DNA of 5,315 nt from an uncultured Odoribacter sp. (GTDB lineage: Bacteria; Bacteroidota; Bacteroidia; Bacteroidales; Marinifilaceae), in assembly GCA_934725835.1 (NCBI GenBank), contig CAKVCR010000205.1, positions 1-5,315 of the forward strand, read 5' to 3'. Both the position numbers and the translations under genes were made by a program. Under the pieces are notes generated by a model. The model did not search any database. It had not been told where the DNA came from and saw nothing but the letters and a program-made list of their open reading frames with translations. Of the stretch, positions 1 through 5,315 are shown in pieces (position 1 is the stretch's first letter; the number at the start of each line of letters is the position of its first letter).

Positions 1-444
1 ATTAAAGGACGTTCCTATATTGATACACCGCTCAAATATTATTTTACGGATATTGGTTTGCGCAATGCCCGGCTCAACTTCCGACAGCAGGAAGAGAATC
101 ACATTATGGAAAATATTCTTTACAACGAACTTAAGGCACGTGGATTCAATATTGATGTGGGCGTGGTGGAGTATAACCATACGGAAGCCGGAAAGAAAAT
201 ACGCACACAGCTTGAAATAGATTTTGTAGTCAATTTATCGGAGAAGCGTTATTACATACAGTCGGCTCTTACCGTTGCCGATGAGGGGAAGCGGCTGCAG
301 GAGGTTAATTCGCTTAACCGTATAGATGATTCCTACACTAAGATAGTCGTTGTAAGAGATAATATTCTGCCGTGGACGGATGATAAAGGTGTGCAGTATA
401 TCAGTATTGAGGACTTCCTGCTTGAAAAGATAAACGAGTTGTAA
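1..444 (+). CDS. ATP-binding protein with DUF4143-like domain, C-terminal part (5' end outside window)
   Basis: The reading frame is open from base 1 and ends at TAA 442-444, giving 147 visible residues with no start in view. A segment near residues 10-21 (PLKYYFTDIGLR) followed by ENILYNEL at 37-44 and an ARGF turn matches the C-terminal region of the large AAA/archaeal-type ATPase families that carry DUF4143. That domain resembles a PD-(D/E)XK nuclease fold. In the missing upstream part such proteins carry Walker A and B motifs. Here E37, the EIDFVV strand at 72-77 and the YYIQSAL strand at 84-90 line up with the core, but Q87-S88 stand where an E-x-K pair would be expected, so nuclease activity looks doubtful. 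The cellular role of this family is poorly known. It shows no functional link to the downstream genes, from which a promoter separates it. Family assignment is from recognition of the pattern, not a search. Confidence 0.8.
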   Translation: MKGRSYIDTPLKYYFTDIGLRNARLNFRQQEENHIMENILYNELKARGFNIDVGVVEYNHTEAGKKIRTQLEIDFVVNLSEKRYYIQSALTVADEGKRLQEVNSLNRIDDSYTKIVVVRDNILPWTDDKGVQYISIEDFLLEKINEL

Positions 445-484
445 ATCGGATTGACCTGATTGCGTAATTGTAAACTTAAGTAAC

Positions 485-521
485 TTATTGTGCTTAATAC
501 TTGATGTTATGATTATCTTTG
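485..521 (+). promoter_or_regulatory. Housekeeping-type promoter of rsgA
   Basis: TATCTTTG at 514-521 is an exact match to the Bacteroidetes -7 box TAnnTTTG. A TTATTG at 485-490 may serve as the -33 element, with a 23-base gap that is slightly long. Transcription would start near 526-530. This leaves almost no leader before the ATG at 533 but about 15 bases before the ATG at 545, which favours the latter as the rsgA start. Confidence 0.55.
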
Positions 522-544
522 TTCTGAACTAAATGGAATGCTTT

Positions 545-1462
545 ATGCAAAAAGGGATTGTAGTAAAATCAACGGGAAGCTGGTATATCGTCAGGATGGA
601 CGATGGAGAGACTGTGGAGTGTAGGATTCGCGGACGCTTTAGGATAGAAGGTATCCGGACGACAAATCCGGTTGCGGTGGGGGATTATGTGTCAGTGGAA
701 ACAGGCGTTGAGGGAGGGGTGATTACCGGCATTGAACCGAGAAAGAATTATGTTATCCGAAAATCTACGAATTTGTCGAAGGAGTCGCACATTCTTGCTG
801 CGAATGTGGATCAGGCGCTGTTGGTCGTTACGGTGAATCATCCGGTGACGTCGACTGTGTTTATCGACCGTTTTCTGGCGAGTGCCGAGGCTTATAATAT
901 TCCGACAGTGATAGTGTTCAATAAGGTGGATTTGTATGATGAGGAGGATCAGGCGATGTCGGGGGGACTGATGGCGATTTATCGGAAGGTCGGATACACT
1001 TGTCTGGGCGTGTCGGCAGCGATGGATGAGGGGGTGGATGCTGTGCGGGAGCTGTTGCAGGGGAAGGTGACGGTCCTGTCGGGTTTGTCAGGTGTGGGCA
1101 AGTCTACTCTAATCAATAAGGTAGAGCCGGGATTGAATCTGAAGACTGCCGTAATTTCTGATGCACATGACTCCGGTAAGCATACAACGACTTTTGCAGA
1201 AATGTTTCCTTTGACCGGCGGTGGATGTATTATCGATACACCGGGGGTGAGGAGTTTTGGAGTGGTGGATATGAAGAAAGAGGAGATTTCGCATTTTTTT
1301 CCTGAGATTTTTGCCTGTGCAGAGAATTGCCGTTTTTATAATTGCACGCACACGCATGAGCCCGGTTGTGCCGTGCTCGAGGCGGTGGAGACCGGCGAGG
1401 TGAGCGAGAGTCGCTATGCCAGCTATTTAAGTATGATGGAAGAGAGCGGAAAATATAGGTGA
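545..1462 (+). CDS. rsgA: Ribosome small subunit-dependent GTPase A (RsgA/YjeQ)
   Basis: RsgA is a circularly permuted GTPase that acts late in maturation of the 30S ribosomal subunit and leaves once the subunit is mature; it works in the cytoplasm. With the start at 545 the protein has 305 residues, normal for the family. An N-terminal OB-fold covers about residues 1-65 and includes TNPVAVGD near 40-47. The permuted G domain follows, with G4 NKVD at 126-129, G5 SAA at 157-159, G1 GLSGVGKST at 180-188, a G2 threonine cluster HTTTF near 213-217 and G3 DTPG at 231-234. The C-terminal zinc motif C-x4-C-x-H-x5-C is complete at C262, C267, H269 and C275. An in-frame ATG at 533 would add MECF. The 545 start is preferred because the protein then begins MQKGIVVKSTGSW like its relatives and because the promoter box ends at 521. 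It is probably transcribed alone; the next promoter overlaps its stop codon. Confidence 0.96.
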   Translation: MQKGIVVKSTGSWYIVRMDDGETVECRIRGRFRIEGIRTTNPVAVGDYVSVETGVEGGVITGIEPRKNYVIRKSTNLSKESHILAANVDQALLVVTVNHPVTSTVFIDRFLASAEAYNIPTVIVFNKVDLYDEEDQAMSGGLMAIYRKVGYTCLGVSAAMDEGVDAVRELLQGKVTVLSGLSGVGKSTLINKVEPGLNLKTAVISDAHDSGKHTTTFAEMFPLTGGGCIIDTPGVRSFGVVDMKKEEISHFFPEIFACAENCRFYNCTHTHEPGCAVLEAVETGEVSESRYASYLSMMEESGKYR

Positions 1463-1463
1463 T

Positions 1464-1497
1464 TTTGCAGGTTGCAATAATTAATTCACTATATTTG
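1464..1497 (+). promoter_or_regulatory. Housekeeping-type promoter of the ECF sigma gene
   Basis: TATATTTG at 1490-1497 is an exact TAnnTTTG box. TTTG at 1464-1467, partly overlapping the rsgA TGA stop (1460-1462) by neighbourhood, could be the -33 element with a 22-base gap; a TTG at 1472-1474 is an alternative with a short 15-base gap. The expected transcription start falls at about 1502-1505, on or right beside the sigma ATG at 1502, so the mRNA would have little or no leader. Confidence 0.6.
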
Positions 1498-1501
1498 TAG
1501 C

Positions 1502-2044
1502 ATGTACGAAAAAAAAACAGAAGAAAAGGAGTTTAAGGCTTTTTTCTTGAAATACCATGATGTGTTGGTTTTGTATGCCACGAATATTTTGAAGGATGTC
1601 GATGCGGCAGAAGATGTCGTGTCGGGTTGTTTCGTACAGGTCTGGGAAAATTCTCTTTATAAAAACCTTCCCGACGGGTTGGATAAATACATGTTTCATG
1701 TGGTTAAAAATGCTGCTTTGAATGAGTTGCGGGATAGCAAACGCAGAAAAGCCCGCCATGAAAAGATGATGGAAGGAATGCCCGAAGCGGAAATTATGCA
1801 TGAAGATGAGCAGACCGAAATAGATGTTTTATACTTCACGATAAACCAGCTTCCTCCGGAGCGCAAACGTATTTTTATGATGGTGTATGCCGAAGGGAAA
1901 AAATATAAGGAGGTTGCTGAGCATTTACAAATAAGTATTAATACTGTCCGAACCCAGTTGATGCGTTCGTTGAAGTTTTTGCGGGAAAAACTGGGGGAAC
2001 ACTTGTTTACCATATTATTGTTATGCTTTAGAAAATCGGAATAA
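1502..2044 (+). CDS. ECF-type RNA polymerase sigma-70 factor (FecI-like)
   Basis: This 180-residue protein directs RNA polymerase to a small set of promoters, most likely those of the fecR-susC operon just downstream. Sigma region 2 spans about residues 11-79: core helix EFKAFFLKYHDVLVLYA, then DAAEDVVSGCFVQVWEN at 34-50 for core binding and -10 recognition. An acidic linker (about 90-108) leads to region 4 at about 111-164, where INQLPPERKRIF and the helix-turn-helix YKEVAEHLQISINTVRTQL (135-153) would read the -35 element. There is no region 1 or 3, as expected for an ECF factor. The C-terminal tail is short and hydrophobic (LFTILLLCF, 168-176), as often seen in Bacteroidetes members. The ATG at 1502 is the only start that keeps region 2 whole, yet it lies at the predicted transcription start and has no Shine-Dalgarno sequence. 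Its partner is the FecR-like protein encoded next. Confidence 0.94.
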   Translation: MYEKKTEEKEFKAFFLKYHDVLVLYATNILKDVDAAEDVVSGCFVQVWENSLYKNLPDGLDKYMFHVVKNAALNELRDSKRRKARHEKMMEGMPEAEIMHEDEQTEIDVLYFTINQLPPERKRIFMMVYAEGKKYKEVAEHLQISINTVRTQLMRSLKFLREKLGEHLFTILLLCFRKSE

Positions 2045-2054
2045 TCAGAGGGTA

Positions 2055-2076
2055 ATGTCGCCGGAATTGGCGATGT
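2055..2076 (+). other. Small hairpin after the sigma gene
   Basis: TCGCC (2058-2062) and GGCGA (2069-2073) form a perfect 5-bp stem with a 6-base loop GGAATT. Two G-T wobbles and an A-T pair could lengthen it outward to 2055-2076. It begins 11 bases after the sigma stop codon. No T tract follows directly (the T6 run starts at 2094), so it is not a canonical intrinsic terminator. It could protect the 3' end of the sigma mRNA or be chance. Confidence 0.35.
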
Positions 2077-2093
2077 GAATATGATTGTTGCAA

Positions 2094-2109
2094 TTTTTTG
2101 AGAAAAAAA
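2094..2109 (+). promoter_or_regulatory. T6/A7 tract upstream of the fecR promoter
   Basis: Six T (2094-2099), GAG, then seven A (2103-2109) lie just upstream of the proposed fecR promoter. The tract could act as an UP-like or bent-DNA element for RNA polymerase. The Ts and As could also fold into a weak AT-only hairpin. As I recall, similar AT-rich tracts are common before fecR genes in Bacteroidales; that is from memory, not a search. Confidence 0.35.
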
Positions 2110-2119
2110 TGGAATTTCC

Positions 2120-2149
2120 TGTCACATGATTTGACGGGTGGCGGTGTTA
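2120..2149 (+). promoter_or_regulatory. Possible ECF sigma-dependent promoter of fecR
   Basis: TGTCAC (2120-2125) and GGTGTTA (2143-2149) are separated by 17 bases, the spacing expected of an ECF -35/-10 pair, and lie at the right distance from fecR. No good TAnnTTTG box is present here (the nearest, ATGATTTG at 2126-2133, lacks the TA), unlike the gap before the sigma gene. I infer that the adjacent sigma factor reads this site, giving autogenous control of fecR and the receptor. Transcription would start near 2155-2158, downstream of the ATG at 2151. Confidence 0.4.
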
Positions 2150-2161
2150 TATGTGTAAAAC

Positions 2162-2167
2162 AAGGAG
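2162..2167 (+). promoter_or_regulatory. Purine-rich AAGGAG before the fecR start
   Basis: AAGGAG sits one base before the ATG at 2169. It resembles a Shine-Dalgarno core but is too close for usual spacing, and Bacteroidetes initiation depends little on this pairing. It gives only weak support for the 2169 start. Confidence 0.25.
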
Positions 2168-2168
2168 T

Positions 2169-3353
2169 ATGGAAGATGAAATATTAAAAATCATAGCGGC
2201 AGAAATAGCCGGGGAGAATGTGACGGAAGAGGAGAGAGAGAGGGTGAACCGATGGCGGGAAGAGAGGGAAGGGAACGAGAGAATGTATAGGATTGTGGTG
2301 GGTGAATTGGGTGAGGTGGTGAAGTTGGTGAGAGAGAAAGGAGGGTTGGACAGGGAGAAGGCCTATGAGAGGCTGGATGGCGAGTTCCGGAAGAAGATGA
2401 CGATACGGCAGGGCAAGATGCGGCGGATGAGGAGGTGGTCGTTCAGGGCGAGCGTGGCGGGGGTGTTGTTGATGCTCGGTGTCGGGATGATGTTGTGGAT
2501 GAAATCGGGAGAGAATGGAGTCGGGGAGGAGGAAGAGATGTTCGGACAGGGAGTCGGGCAGGTGATGTTGACATTGGGAGATGGAGAAAGCGTGCCGTTG
2601 AGACGGGATACGAACAGATTGATAGAGGGAGGTACGATGTCGCAGGTTATGAATAAACGGGGGACGTTGGTATATTCGAGAATCGAAAGCAAAGAGGCGT
2701 CGGAGGAGATTGTTTATAATACGTTGACGGTCCCTGCGCGGGAGAGATTCCAGCTTGTTTTGGCGGATGGGACAAAGGTGTTTTTGAACTCCGGTTCGGA
2801 AATGCGTTATCCGGAGAGGTTCGGGAAGGTCAGAAGGGAGGTTTTCTTAAAAGGAGAGGCGTGGTTTGAGGTGGCAAAAGACAGCGCCCGTGAGTTTTTG
2901 GTGCATGCAGGAGCGATGGAAGTGAAGGTGTTGGGGACCTCTTTTAACGTGAAGGCTTATGATAGATTGGAAACGGTGGCGACAACGCTCGTAGAGGGAA
3001 GTGTGGAGGTGGCATGTGCCGGCAGGAGTTTCCAGATCGTGCCGGGAGAGCAGTTTGTATATGACAAGAATAATCAGGCAATGGATGTGAGGAGGGTGGA
3101 TACTGAATCATACGTTTCGTGGAAAGACGGGTATTATAAATTCCGGCAGACGACGTTGGAGGAGATAATGGAGACACTATCTATATGGTATGGATTGAAT
3201 GTGTTCTACAGGAATGAGAGTGCGAAATATGTAGAGTTTACGGGAAGAGTGAAGCGGTATGAGGATACCCGCATGATGCTGGAAAAATTCGAGCAGACCG
3301 GAGATGTGGTGTTTGATATAAAAGGGAATAATGTTTTTATAACAACAAAGTAA
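2169..3353 (+). CDS. FecR-type anti-sigma factor, inner membrane
   Basis: FecR-like proteins hold an ECF sigma factor on the cytoplasmic side of the inner membrane and receive the receptor's signal in the periplasm. With the start at 2169 the protein has 394 residues, usual for Bacteroidetes members. Residues 1 to about 88 form the charged, cytosolic sigma-binding part beginning MEDEILKIIAAEIAG. One membrane helix follows at about 91-111 (ASVAGVLLMLGVGMMLW in its core), preceded by an arginine-rich stop. The periplasmic part has a first LGDGESVPL strand pair near 136-144, then the FecR domain with LTVPARERFQLVLADGTKVFLNSGS at about 186-210 in two adjoining blocks and VLGTSFNVKAY at 254-264. 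A C-terminal DUF4974-like domain starts near 325 with FRQTTLEEIMETLSIWYGL. An upstream in-frame ATG at 2151 would add six residues but lies at the proposed -10 element. The first third of the gene is strikingly purine-rich. It precedes susC by 105 bases and is probably co-transcribed with it. Confidence 0.93.
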   Translation: MEDEILKIIAAEIAGENVTEEERERVNRWREEREGNERMYRIVVGELGEVVKLVREKGGLDREKAYERLDGEFRKKMTIRQGKMRRMRRWSFRASVAGVLLMLGVGMMLWMKSGENGVGEEEEMFGQGVGQVMLTLGDGESVPLRRDTNRLIEGGTMSQVMNKRGTLVYSRIESKEASEEIVYNTLTVPARERFQLVLADGTKVFLNSGSEMRYPERFGKVRREVFLKGEAWFEVAKDSAREFLVHAGAMEVKVLGTSFNVKAYDRLETVATTLVEGSVEVACAGRSFQIVPGEQFVYDKNNQAMDVRRVDTESYVSWKDGYYKFRQTTLEEIMETLSIWYGLNVFYRNESAKYVEFTGRVKRYEDTRMMLEKFEQTGDVVFDIKGNNVFITTK

Positions 3354-3354
3354 A

Positions 3355-3389
3355 AAAAAGCCGTTCGCACGGAGGTGGAACAGCTTTTT
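3355..3389 (+). terminator. Terminator-like hairpin between fecR and susC
   Basis: The left arm AAAAAGCCGTTC (3355-3366) pairs with GAACAGCTTTTT (3378-3389) over 12 positions with a single C-A mismatch. Inside, CAC (3368-3370) can pair with GTG (3375-3377) around a GGAG tetraloop, with G3367 bulged. The A tract before and T tract after make it terminator-like in either direction. It begins two bases after the fecR stop. Because no good promoter is seen before susC, it may be a partial terminator that lowers receptor output relative to fecR. Confidence 0.7.
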
Positions 3390-3396
3390 AGTTAAA

Positions 3397-3432
3397 GCAC
3401 GCGGCAGGGTGTGGCAATCTTGACCGACGTGC
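3397..3432 (+). other. Second hairpin in the susC leader
   Basis: GCACGCGG (3397-3404) pairs with CCGACGTGC (3424-3432) in an 8-bp stem with one bulged A (3427) and a 19-base loop. It starts eight bases after the terminator-like hairpin and ends 26 bases before the susC ATG. It may be an mRNA leader structure affecting translation or stability, or part of a processed small RNA; chance cannot be ruled out. No TAnnTTTG box was seen between 3390 and 3458. Confidence 0.4.
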
Positions 3433-3458
3433 AAAGTGAAATTCTAACGTATAAAAGT

Positions 3459-5315
3459 ATGAAAAAAAAGTCGAATCAGACAAGAGCCGGAGGGCGAATT
3501 CTTGTCCCTAAGTGGATGATGAGGATGAAAGTCGTATTTATTTTATTGATTTGCAGCTTGATGCAGGTTCAGGCTGCAGTGAGTGCTCGGCAATCGAGAA
3601 TTTCAATGGAGTTGAAAAACGTGACATTGGAAAAGGTTTTTCAAGAATTGGAAAGACAATCGGGTTATAGTTTTCTCTATAATCACAGGGAAGTGGAGAC
3701 CCGGAGAAATGTGAGTGTCAGTGCTGAGAATCAGGAGCTGGAAGCGGTGCTTAAAGATTTGTTGCCTCGTCTGGGAATGTCGTTTTCTTTTGATGATAAT
3801 CTGGTAATCATAAAGGTGGTGTCTCAGCAGGAACCCGAGAGAAAGTTTGTTCGGGTGAAAGGTTTTGTATATGATGCAGCCAAGCAACCGTTGCCTGGGG
3901 TGACGGTGAGAGTTGTCGGTATCACCATTGGTACGGCTACAAACGAGAAAGGTTGGTTTGCATTGGATTTACCTCTGTTGAGGGGAACGCTGGAATTTTC
4001 TTCTGTCGGTTTTAAGAAGCGGCAAGTGGAATTTTTCGAGAAGACGGCACTGGATACGTTGCGTATCACCTTGACGGAAGATGTATCCAAGTTGGACGAA
4101 GTGGTGGTCCGTGCCTACGGTACGCAGAATAAGCGAGAGATGGTGAGTGCAATCTCGACTGTGACGGCAGAAGAAATGAAGGAATTGCCGGCGGCAAGTA
4201 TCGCAGATATGCTGCAGGGAAGATTGGCAGGTGTGAACATCGTGCAGCAGTCTGGAGCTCCGGGTAGCGCAGCGGTGATTGCTGTGCGGGGGTTCAACTC
4301 TCTGTTGGTGGACGGTGCGAGTGACGGTCAGCCGTTGTGGGTGGTGGATGGAGTGCCGATGTACTCGTTTGTCTCACCGGTGACCGGAACGAATACGCTG
4401 GCAGACCTTGACCCGAGTATGATTGAATCGGTGCAGGTGTTGAAAGATGCGGCTGCGGCATCCATTTACGGTAGTCGTGCAGGTAATGGGGTGATTCTTG
4501 TTACAACGAAGAAGGGAAAGGTAGGTGAAGCCAAGTTCTCGGCAAATGCTTCTTATTCGATATCGCAATTGATGGAATATCCCGAGCAGACGGGCGGACG
4601 CATGGAGAGATGGTTGGAACTTAAATTCCGGAGGAATATCAAGAATAATTATTACGATTGGGCGACAGGAAAGTATCACGTCCCTACTTCGTACGAGGAC
4701 GTGTATAACAATGGAAACGGTATCTACGACCAGTTTTGGGGGAATGGTTACTGGGGTTCGCCGAGCCTGATACATTCATTGCAGGATAGTCTGGACCCTT
4801 ATTACAATAATAGTACAAACTGGTGGAAGTATGCTTTTCGCAGGAGCAAGGTGGTCAATGCAAATGTGCAGGCTGTAGGAGGTACGGAGCGTTTCCGTTA
4901 TATGGTGGGACTCGGATATTATGACGAGCAGGGAATTATGATTAACAGCGGATACAAACGTGCGAACCTGATATCGAACCTGACAGCACAATTCACACCG
5001 AAATTGAGGATGGATACGCGTGTGTATCTCTCTTATGTGGACCGGACAATGAATCGCTCCTCGTCATCGGCTTCATCCAAGCATACCCGCTACGAGGGAT
5101 TGTCTGTGAATCCGTCACAGCAGCTTACCGTGTTGCCTGCCACGAAGGAATTGGAGGCAGAATGGAAAAAGTCTGTCCTGGGAATCAAGGATCGCACGGA
5201 CGATTATCGTGCAATGGTGACGGCTTTCCTTGAGTATGAGTTTCTTAAGGGATTGACATTCTCGGCATCAGGGAATATCGACTACTCGCAGTCGAACCTG
5301 AATAAGTATACTCCC
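3459..5315 (+). CDS. SusC/RagA-family TonB-dependent outer-membrane receptor with STN domain (3' end outside window)
   Basis: The frame runs from ATG 3459 to the last base without a stop, 619 codons; full-length relatives have roughly 1,000-1,200 residues, so about half is visible. It imports a nutrient across the outer membrane using TonB energy, usually with a SusD lipoprotein lid. The signal peptide is long: a basic stretch, hydrophobic core VVFILLICSLM (25-35) and likely cleavage after VQA near 39. An STN domain follows at about 47-120 (SMELKNVTLEKVFQELE, then SFLYN), the part that contacts FecR-like proteins. A carboxypeptidase-regulatory-like fold covers about 132-207 (VKGFVYDAAKQPLPGVTV), then the conserved LDEVVV at 212-217. 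The plug domain at about 226-355 contains MLQGRLAGVNI, PLWVVDGVP and VLKDAAAASIYGSRAGNGV (327-345). Barrel strands and an aromatic-rich segment (about 395-460) follow. Later ATGs (M20, M21, M23) could also start the signal peptide. The substrate is unknown; no gene symbol is justified. Confidence 0.95.
   Translation, partial: MKKKSNQTRAGGRILVPKWMMRMKVVFILLICSLMQVQAAVSARQSRISMELKNVTLEKVFQELERQSGYSFLYNHREVETRRNVSVSAENQELEAVLKDLLPRLGMSFSFDDNLVIIKVVSQQEPERKFVRVKGFVYDAAKQPLPGVTVRVVGITIGTATNEKGWFALDLPLLRGTLEFSSVGFKKRQVEFFEKTALDTLRITLTEDVSKLDEVVVRAYGTQNKREMVSAISTVTAEEMKELPAASIADMLQGRLAGVNIVQQSGAPGSAAVIAVRGFNSLLVDGASDGQPLWVVDGVPMYSFVSPVTGTNTLADLDPSMIESVQVLKDAAAASIYGSRAGNGVILVTTKKGKVGEAKFSANASYSISQLMEYPEQTGGRMERWLELKFRRNIKNNYYDWATGKYHVPTSYEDVYNNGNGIYDQFWGNGYWGSPSLIHSLQDSLDPYYNNSTNWWKYAFRRSKVVNANVQAVGGTERFRYMVGLGYYDEQGIMINSGYKRANLISNLTAQFTPKLRMDTRVYLSYVDRTMNRSSSSASSKHTRYEGLSVNPSQQLTVLPATKELEAEWKKSVLGIKDRTDDYRAMVTAFLEYEFLKGLTFSASGNIDYSQSNLNKYTP

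Noticed and set aside
445..480. Possible hairpin AATCGG/CTGATT after the first gene, and the palindrome CTTAAG at 475-480
   Set aside because: The stem has a mismatch and is AT-rich with no T tract, and a six-base palindrome is expected by chance; no terminator is supported.
1109..1357. Minus-strand open frame opposite rsgA
   Set aside because: Lies wholly inside a confidently identified gene and its translation shows no domain; a shadow frame.
1481..2013. Minus-strand open frames opposite the sigma gene (1481-1801 and 1696-2013)
   Set aside because: They are antisense to a clear ECF sigma gene, overlap each other and have no recognisable motifs.
2363..2692. Minus-strand frame of 109 codons and a plus-strand frame at 2435-2656 inside fecR
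   Set aside because: Both are long only because the purine-rich, C-poor sequence makes stops rare in some frames; the products are low-complexity and fecR covers the region.
3420..3455. TTGACC and TATAAA before susC as an E. coli-like promoter
   Set aside because: The gap of 24 bases is too long, the TATAAA abuts the start codon, and Bacteroidetes do not use this consensus.
3603..4991. Several minus-strand frames opposite susC
   Set aside because: The plus strand encodes an unbroken receptor with STN, regulatory and plug domains; none of the antisense products resembles a known protein.
1..5315. tRNA, rRNA, CRISPR array, insertion sequence or attachment site
   Set aside because: No repeated units, transposase-like frame, terminal inverted repeats or tRNA-like fold was seen on either strand.

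Overview
The window comes from a member of the Bacteroidota, most likely a gut-type Bacteroidales. The main reasons are the order ECF sigma factor, FecR-type anti-sigma factor, SusC/RagA receptor with an N-terminal STN domain; two matches to the Bacteroidetes housekeeping promoter box TAnnTTTG; weak or absent Shine-Dalgarno sequences; and an RsgA of Bacteroidales type. The genus cannot be fixed from the sequence. All supported genes lie on the + strand.

Layout. Positions 1-444 hold the 3' end of an ATP-binding protein with a C-terminal DUF4143-like domain. After a short promoter-bearing gap comes rsgA (545-1462), the ribosome-assembly GTPase. A second housekeeping-type promoter overlaps the rsgA stop and lies directly against the start of an ECF sigma-factor gene (1502-2044). 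A 124-base gap contains a small hairpin, an AT tract and a possible ECF-type promoter. It is followed by a fecR-like anti-sigma gene (2169-3353). The next 105-base gap contains a strong terminator-like hairpin and a second weaker hairpin. Then a large TonB-dependent receptor gene of the SusC/RagA family starts at 3459. It stays open to the last base (619 codons visible), so its barrel and any susD partner lie beyond the window.

How the genes work together. Sigma factor, anti-sigma factor and receptor form a FecI/FecR/FecA-like trans-envelope switch. Substrate binding at the outer-membrane receptor is passed through its periplasmic STN domain to the periplasmic part of FecR. FecR then signals through one membrane helix to the cytoplasmic sigma factor, which transcribes the receptor operon. 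The promoter layout suggests that the sigma gene is made from a housekeeping promoter, while fecR and the receptor are driven by the sigma factor itself. A hairpin after fecR could limit how much transcription reaches the receptor. The substrate cannot be told from this sequence.

Nothing here amounts to a clearly new system. The points most worth checking are the nearly leaderless sigma-factor start, the proposed ECF promoter that moves the fecR start, the double hairpin before susC, and the cytosine-free, purine-rich stretch in fecR.
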